8,855 nucleotides of DNA from JADGGV01 sp035715725 (GTDB taxonomy: Bacteria > Gemmatimonadota > Gemmatimonadetes > Longimicrobiales > RSA9), in NCBI GenBank assembly GCA_035715725.1, contig DASTKT010000215.1:1-8855 (forward strand). Reading direction: 5' to 3'. A program made the position numbers and the translations under genes. Below, piece after piece: positions 5,514 to 8,855 of the stretch (within the stretch, counting starts at the first letter, position 1; each line of letters starts with the position of its first letter). Below the pieces are notes generated by a model. The model ran no database searches. It was not told where the DNA came from and saw only the letters and a list, made by a program, of their open reading frames with translations.

Positions 5514-6869
5514 TTACTCCAGACCGTACTCCCGGATCTTGTAGAGGAGCGCGCGGGAGCTCAGCTCGAGCAGGTCGGCGGCGCGCGTCTTGTTGCCGCC
5601 CGTGCGCTCGAGCGCCCGCTGGATGAGGCGCCGCTCGAGGACGGCGCCGTGCTTCTTCACGGACAGCTCGTCGTCGGGGAGCGCGGCGTCCACCATGGCG
5701 ACGGGGGCGTGGATGTGCGGCGGCAGGTCGCCCGCCGTCAGCTTCGGCCCCTCGGCCAGCACCATCGCGCGCTCGATCGTGTTCTCGAGCTCCCGCACGT
5801 TGCCGGGCCACGGGTACTCGAGGAGCATGCGCATCGCGTCGCTCTCCACGCCCTTGAGCGCCAACCGCAGCTTGCGGTTGTACGCATCCACGAAGTGGGC
5901 GACGAGGAGCGGGATCTCCTCCCGGCGCTGGCGCAGCGGCACGAGGTGGATGGGAACGACCGCGATGCGGTAGTACAGGTCCTGGCGGAAGCGGTTCTGC
6001 CGGATCTCCTCGGCAAAGTCCTTGTTCGTCGCGCAGACGAGCCGCACGTCGATGGGACGCGTGCGCGTGTCGCCCAGGCGGCGGACCTCGCGCTCCTGCA
6101 GCGTGCGCAGCAGCTTCACCTGCAGCGACATCGGCATCTCGCCGATCTCGTCGAGGAAGACCGTCCCGCCGTTGGCGGCCTCGAACAGCCCGGGCTTGTC
6201 CCGATCCGCACCGGTGAACGCGCCTCGGACGTAGCCGAACATCTCCGATTCGAGCAGGTTCTCCGGGATCGCCCCGCAGTTCACGGGGACGAACGGCGCG
6301 GCGGCGCGGTCGCTCTCCGCGTGGATGAGGCGCGCGATCAGCTCCTTGCCCGTGCCGCTCTCCCCCGTGATCAGCACGGACGACGGGTGCTTGGCCACCT
6401 TCGCCGCGGTCTCCAGCACCTTCGTCATGGCCGGCGACTTGGCGATGATCTGCCCGTAGCGCCGGTCGATCGACACCTCCTCGCGCAGCCGCGTGACCTC
6501 CCGCCGCAGCGCCTCGCGCTCGACCGCCTTCCGCAGCGTGAGGATGAGCTGCTCCGGGCTGAACGGCTTCGGCAGGTAGTCGTAGGCGCCCTTGCGCATG
6601 GCGTCGATCGCCAGCTCCGTGCTGCCGTACGCCGTCATCACGATCACGAGGGCGTTGCCGCCCTGCGCCGTGTAGCGCTCGACGAATTCCAGCCCGGTGA
6701 CCCGCGGCATACGCGCGTCACAGAGGATGATGTCGGGCTGTTGCTCGAGCGCGCGGCCGAGGCCCTCCTCGCCATCCGCGGCGGTCTGGGCCTCGAAGCC
6801 CTCCTCGCCGAGGATGAGAGAGACGGTCTGCCTCAGGCCGGGTTCGTCGTCGATGATCAGGACCTTCAT
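5514..6869 (-). CDS. NtrC-family sigma-54 response regulator (PilR-like)
   Basis: A 451-residue transcription activator from ATG 6869; an in-frame GTG at 6881 would add only M-A-S-P and fits the family less well. Domains: receiver (1-120) with acidic D7-D8, phospho-acceptor D51, T79 and K101. An AAA+ domain follows (about 140-370), with Walker A G-E-S-G-T-G-K-E (169-176), the sigma-54 contact loop G-A-F-T-G-A (216-221) and Walker B F-L-D-E-I (238-242). It ends with a Fis-type helix-turn-helix (about 405-451; G-G-N-K-T-R-A-A-D-L-L). All key residues are present, so it should be a functional ATP-driven activator of sigma-54 promoters, controlled by phosphorylation from the kinase encoded just upstream. 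Proximity to a pilin gene and to eight minor-pilin genes makes a PilR-like role in piliation the best guess. The receiver-AAA+-Fis architecture is certain; the target genes are inferred. Confidence 0.96.
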   Translation of the reverse strand: MKVLIIDDEPGLRQTVSLILGEEGFEAQTAADGEEGLGRALEQQPDIILCDARMPRVTGLEFVERYTAQGGNALVIVMTAYGSTELAIDAMRKGAYDYLPKPFSPEQLILTLRKAVEREALRREVTRLREEVSIDRRYGQIIAKSPAMTKVLETAAKVAKHPSSVLITGESGTGKELIARLIHAESDRAAAPFVPVNCGAIPENLLESEMFGYVRGAFTGADRDKPGLFEAANGGTVFLDEIGEMPMSLQVKLLRTLQEREVRRLGDTRTRPIDVRLVCATNKDFAEEIRQNRFRQDLYYRIAVVPIHLVPLRQRREEIPLLVAHFVDAYNRKLRLALKGVESDAMRMLLEYPWPGNVRELENTIERAMVLAEGPKLTAGDLPPHIHAPVAMVDAALPDDELSVKKHGAVLERRLIQRALERTGGNKTRAADLLELSSRALLYKIREYGLE

Positions 6870-6895
6870 GGGGGATGCCACGGAAGGGGCGTCGC

Positions 6896-6947
6896 GGAAT
6901 AGCGCTCAACCCGGGCCGGCATCGGCGCCGGCACCCGCCGCTATTCC
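6896..6947 (-). repeat. Long inverted repeat in the response-regulator leader
   Basis: Arms ggaatagcg (6896-6904) and cgctattcc (6939-6947) are perfect 9-bp complements. Between them lies a nested hairpin built from two copies of the self-complementary gccggc (6915-6920 and 6927-6932). The element ends 26 nt before ATG 6869. No T-run follows on the minus strand, so it is not an intrinsic terminator. It could be an operator for a dimeric regulator or a structured mRNA leader. Confidence 0.6.
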
Positions 6948-6967
6948 TACGACGAGCAGCGGTAAAA

Positions 6968-6983
6968 TACAGGAAGCGTGCCG
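6968..6983 (-). promoter_or_regulatory. Weak sigma-54-like or promoter element before the response regulator
   Basis: The minus strand reads CGGCACGCTTCCTGTA followed by TTTTA, about 100 nt upstream of ATG 6869 in the kinase-regulator gap. GGCACG matches a sigma-54 -24 element; the -12 half at the correct distance has GT rather than GC. The T- and A-rich TATTTT (6969-6964), with TGGTGT 17 nt upstream, could instead be a poor sigma-70 promoter. The layout GGCACG-N6-GTA is shared with 2637-2652. Confidence 0.25.
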
Positions 6984-7021
6984 ATCACACCAGCGTTTGA
7001 CGCCGGGGGCGCTCACGGCGC

Positions 7022-8356
7022 TCACTCGCCGCCGGACGACAGCGCCGACGACTCGCCGTCCGGCTCGACGCCGGCGGCCTCGAGCAGGGCCGCGGTCATC
7101 GGGTCGTAGGCGGGGAGGAAGATGCGGAAGACGGCGCCGCCCTCGGGGAGCGTGTCGGCGGCGATCGTGCCGCCCATCCCGTCGATGAGGCGCGCGCAGA
7201 CCGCCAGGCCGAGGCCGGTTCCCTTCCCCGGCTCCTTGGTCGTGACGAACGGCTCGAAGATCTGGTCCAGCAGCTCGACCGGGATGCCCGGACCGTTGTC
7301 GATAACCTCGATCACCGCCACCTCGCCCGCGGGGAGGAACGTCATGCCGCGCGGGACGCGGCCGGCCAGCGCGAGCCGGCGGCGGTGCGAGTAGTCGACG
7401 CCCGGCGGATCGTCCCGGCGATGGACCGGCCGCATCAGCGCCGGATTGTGCCGCTGCTTGGACGTCCGGACCTGGATCCGGGGTGAGCGCGTGCCCTCGA
7501 GCGCATCGACCGCGTTCACCAGCAGGTTCACGAACACCTGCTGGAGCTGGTGCTGGTCGGCGCGAATGGGGGGGAGATCGTCGGACAGATCCTGCGTCAC
7601 GTCGATGCCGGCGAAGCGGCCCTGCAGGTCGATCAGCTCGACGGACTGCACGATGACGCCGTTCACGTCCACGGGGCGCGCCCGCGCCTCGCGGACGCGG
7701 GCATAGTCCAGGAGCCCGCGGATGATCCGGTCGATCCGGCGGGACTCGCTCTCCGCCGCGACGATGAGCTGGCGCTGCGGGTCCGCCAGGCCCCGCCCCG
7801 CCAGCCCCAGGTAGTTCATGACCGCGCTCAGCGGGTTGCCCACCTCGTGCGCGATGCCGGCGGCGAGCCGCCCCACGGAGGCCATCTTCTCGGCCCGCAG
7901 GATCGCGTCGCGCGCACCCGCCAGCTCCCGATTCGTCTCCTGGAGCGACAGGATGTTCGCGGCGAGCGCCTCCTGGTTCTTCATCAGGCGCTCCGCCATC
8001 CGGTTCACCGCGTCCGCGAGGCGCGCCATCTCCGCGGACTCGGGGCTCGGCAGCGGCCGCGGCGGCTCCGTCAGCACCGCCTCGTCCACGGCCGCGATCT
8101 CCTCGACGCCCGCGATCATGCGCCGGAGCGGCTCCAGCACCCGCCGCTCGACCAGGTACCGGCCGAACAGCAGGAAGATCAGCAGATCCGCGCCCAGCAG
8201 CGTGGCGATGTAGAGGCCGCCGCGCGTGGACGACTCGAGGCTCGGCTGGAGGAGTACGGTTCCACCGGCAGCGACCAGCACCGCCCCCGCGAAAACGACG
8301 GCGAGGGCGGCGAGGAGCTCGCGGCGCAGCGTGGGAAGCGAACGCATTCGTACCAC
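7022..8356 (-). CDS. Two-TM HAMP sensor histidine kinase (PilS/NtrB-like)
   Basis: A 444-residue membrane kinase. GTG 8356 is the longest plausible start; ATG 8347, three codons in, is equally possible because neither has a visible ribosome binding site. Two membrane segments (about 14-36 and 48-65) enclose a periplasmic loop of only about 11 residues. A HAMP linker and coiled coil follow to about residue 157, then HisKA with H170 in G-I-A-H-E-V-G-N-P-L. The ATPase domain has an N box (N277, N281), a G1 box D-N-G-P-G-I-P (353-359), an F box I-F-E-P-F-V-T-T-K and a G2 box G-T-G-L-G-L (379-384). The N-to-G1 stretch (about 287-350) is longer than usual and carries a basic loop with H-R-R and S-H-R-R-R. 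The catalytic residues are intact. The H-E-x-x-N-P motif and the partner gene 152 nt downstream place it in the NtrB/PilS class. The lack of a sensor domain suggests it reads a membrane or cytoplasmic cue, as PilS does with pilin subunits; that cue is inferred. Confidence 0.94.
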   Translation of the reverse strand: MVRMRSLPTLRRELLAALAVVFAGAVLVAAGGTVLLQPSLESSTRGGLYIATLLGADLLIFLLFGRYLVERRVLEPLRRMIAGVEEIAAVDEAVLTEPPRPLPSPESAEMARLADAVNRMAERLMKNQEALAANILSLQETNRELAGARDAILRAEKMASVGRLAAGIAHEVGNPLSAVMNYLGLAGRGLADPQRQLIVAAESESRRIDRIIRGLLDYARVREARARPVDVNGVIVQSVELIDLQGRFAGIDVTQDLSDDLPPIRADQHQLQQVFVNLLVNAVDALEGTRSPRIQVRTSKQRHNPALMRPVHRRDDPPGVDYSHRRRLALAGRVPRGMTFLPAGEVAVIEVIDNGPGIPVELLDQIFEPFVTTKEPGKGTGLGLAVCARLIDGMGGTIAADTLPEGGAVFRIFLPAYDPMTAALLEAAGVEPDGESSALSSGGE

Positions 8357-8360
8357 TGGG

Positions 8361-8404
8361 AAACAAGCAAGGCGGGGCCGGAGCAGCCTCGCTCCGGCCC
8401 CGCC
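8361..8404 (-). terminator. Intrinsic terminator after the major pilin gene
   Basis: A perfect 14-bp GC-rich stem (8371-8384 with 8391-8404) has a 6-nt loop and is followed on the minus strand by TTGCTTGTTT (8370-8361). It is positioned to end the abundant pilin transcript and limit read-through into the kinase gene. Confidence 0.9.
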
Positions 8405-8408
8405 TAAT

Positions 8409-8435
8409 GTAGCGCCGGGCTTCCGCCCGGGCTAC
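8409..8435. repeat. REP-like palindrome with gtagc/gctac ends
   Basis: The + strand gtagcgccgggc pairs with gcccgggctac across a ttcc loop, with one bulged base. It lies 3 bp after the pilin stop codon and just before the terminator. Hairpins with gtagc/gctac ends and a gcccgg core are common as dispersed intergenic repeats in high-GC genomes. A single copy is seen in this window, so repeat status is inferred. It could also protect the 3' end of the pilin mRNA. Confidence 0.5.
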
Positions 8436-8437
8436 CG

Positions 8438-8842
8438 CTACTCGCCGGTGCAGCCCACCACGCCAGGCTTGCCCGAGAGGTAGGCCGGCACCGTCCCGAC
8501 CGTGCCGTACCAGATCGAGCACTCCTTGCCGCTACCCGCCAGGTTATGCGTGGCCTTGGCGGAGTAGCCGACCGAGGTCGGTTCGCTCACCCCGATCGTG
8601 ACGTCCTTCGACAGCGAGAAGTCCGCCATGTCCGCCAGCGTCCCCGTGTACGTGCTGTTGGCGGAGTAGTAGATCTCCTCGGCCGTCGCCAGGTTGCGCA
8701 GGTCGCTCCTCATGGCCGAGAAGTACGCCCGCTCCCGCGACTTCGAGAACTTCGGGATCGCGATCGCCGCGAGCACGCCAATGATGACGACCACGATCAG
8801 CAGCTCGATCAGGGTGAAGCCCTTCCGCGCCTTGAGCATCAT
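8438..8842 (-). CDS. pilA: Major type IV pilin, PilA family
   Basis: A 134-residue prepilin. The leader M-M-L-K-A-R-K-G is short and basic and is cut before F9, giving F-T-L-I-E with Glu at +5 (E13) and the classic helix L-L-I-V-V-V-I-I-G-V-L-A-A-I-A-I-P (to P30). An amphipathic stretch with R45-S-D-L-R-N-L-A-T-A-E-E56 follows, then a small Thr/Ser/Gly-rich domain. C108 and C131 near the end are positioned for the usual C-terminal disulfide loop. A strong ribosome binding site (AAGGAGG, 8847-8853) lies 4 nt before ATG 8842 and 7 nt before the adjacent ATG 8839, so either codon may be used. Size and a dedicated terminator fit a highly expressed fibre subunit rather than a minor pilin. The subunit would be processed and N-methylated by a prepilin peptidase encoded elsewhere. 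Alternative: a major pseudopilin (GspG), less likely because the calcium-site and C-terminal pattern of GspG are not evident. Confidence 0.93.
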   Translation of the reverse strand: MMLKARKGFTLIELLIVVVIIGVLAAIAIPKFSKSRERAYFSAMRSDLRNLATAEEIYYSANSTYTGTLADMADFSLSKDVTIGVSEPTSVGYSAKATHNLAGSGKECSIWYGTVGTVPAYLSGKPGVVGCTGE

Positions 8843-8846
8843 CGCT

Positions 8847-8853
8847 CCTCCTT
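8847..8853 (-). promoter_or_regulatory. Shine-Dalgarno site of the pilin gene
   Basis: The minus strand reads AAGGAGG, followed by AGCG and two consecutive ATG codons. It is the strongest ribosome binding site in the window, consistent with high expression of a structural subunit. The promoter lies beyond the right edge. Confidence 0.85.
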
Positions 8854-8855
8854 AC

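Noticed and set aside
5433..6902. 489-codon open frame on the + strand opposite the response regulator
   Set aside because: It is antisense to a gene with complete receiver, AAA+ and Fis motifs. Its product is an Arg/Leu/Asp/His-rich, motif-free string, as expected from the complementary frame of a high-GC gene.
8357..8384. Sigma-54 promoter (GG...TTGC) just upstream of the kinase
   Set aside because: The spacing is GG-N9-GC rather than GG-N10-GC, and the sequence is fully explained by the terminator stem and tail.
6906..8522. 538-codon minus-strand open frame overlapping the kinase
   Set aside because: Out-of-frame shadow of the kinase; the product is Arg/Gly/Pro-rich without domains and runs through the terminator and into the pilin gene.
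1..8855. CRISPR arrays, tRNA or rRNA genes, transposases, attachment sites
   Set aside because: No direct-repeat arrays, cloverleaf-like sequences, transposase motifs or flanking duplications were seen on either strand.

Overview
The window is one strand-biased block from a high-GC bacterium. Every supported gene lies on the minus strand, so the locus reads from right to left. The pilin sequence (short basic leader, long hydrophobic helix, then a segment of the S-D-L-R-N-L-A-T-A-E-E type), the very high GC content and the set of prepilin families fit a Gemmatimonadota-like organism. That placement rests on resemblance only and was not tested by a search.

Region by region, in transcription order: a major type IV pilin (8842-8438) is followed by a GC-rich hairpin resembling a dispersed repeat and by a strong intrinsic terminator. 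Next come a two-TM, HAMP-containing sensor histidine kinase (8356-7022) and an NtrC-family sigma-54 response regulator (6869-5514), which ends in a second strong terminator (5490-5449). This pair resembles PilS/PilR. After it come eight minor-pilin or pseudopilin genes in two back-to-back sets of four. Set A (5397-2734) has the order GspH-like, GspI-like, GspJ-like, GspK-like. Set B (2557 to beyond base 1) has the order FimT/GspH-like, PilV/GspI-like, PilW/GspJ-like, PilX/GspK-like. Within each set the genes overlap by a few bases or are nearly contiguous, so each set looks like a translationally coupled operon.

Working model: the major pilin builds the fibre. The H-I-J-K-type proteins form the tip complex that primes assembly. 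The kinase/regulator pair tunes transcription, probably through sigma-54 promoters. No assembly ATPase, platform protein, secretin or prepilin peptidase is present in the window, so both pilin sets must rely on machinery encoded elsewhere.

The main points of interest are: the two parallel H-I-J-K modules, with signs of common ancestry but very different base composition (sampled lines of set A are about 82-92% GC, those of set B about 65%); a 9-bp perfect inverted repeat in the response-regulator leader; a GGCACG-N6-GTA motif shared by the leaders of the regulator and of set B; and a kinase start codon placed only a few bases after the terminator of the pilin gene.
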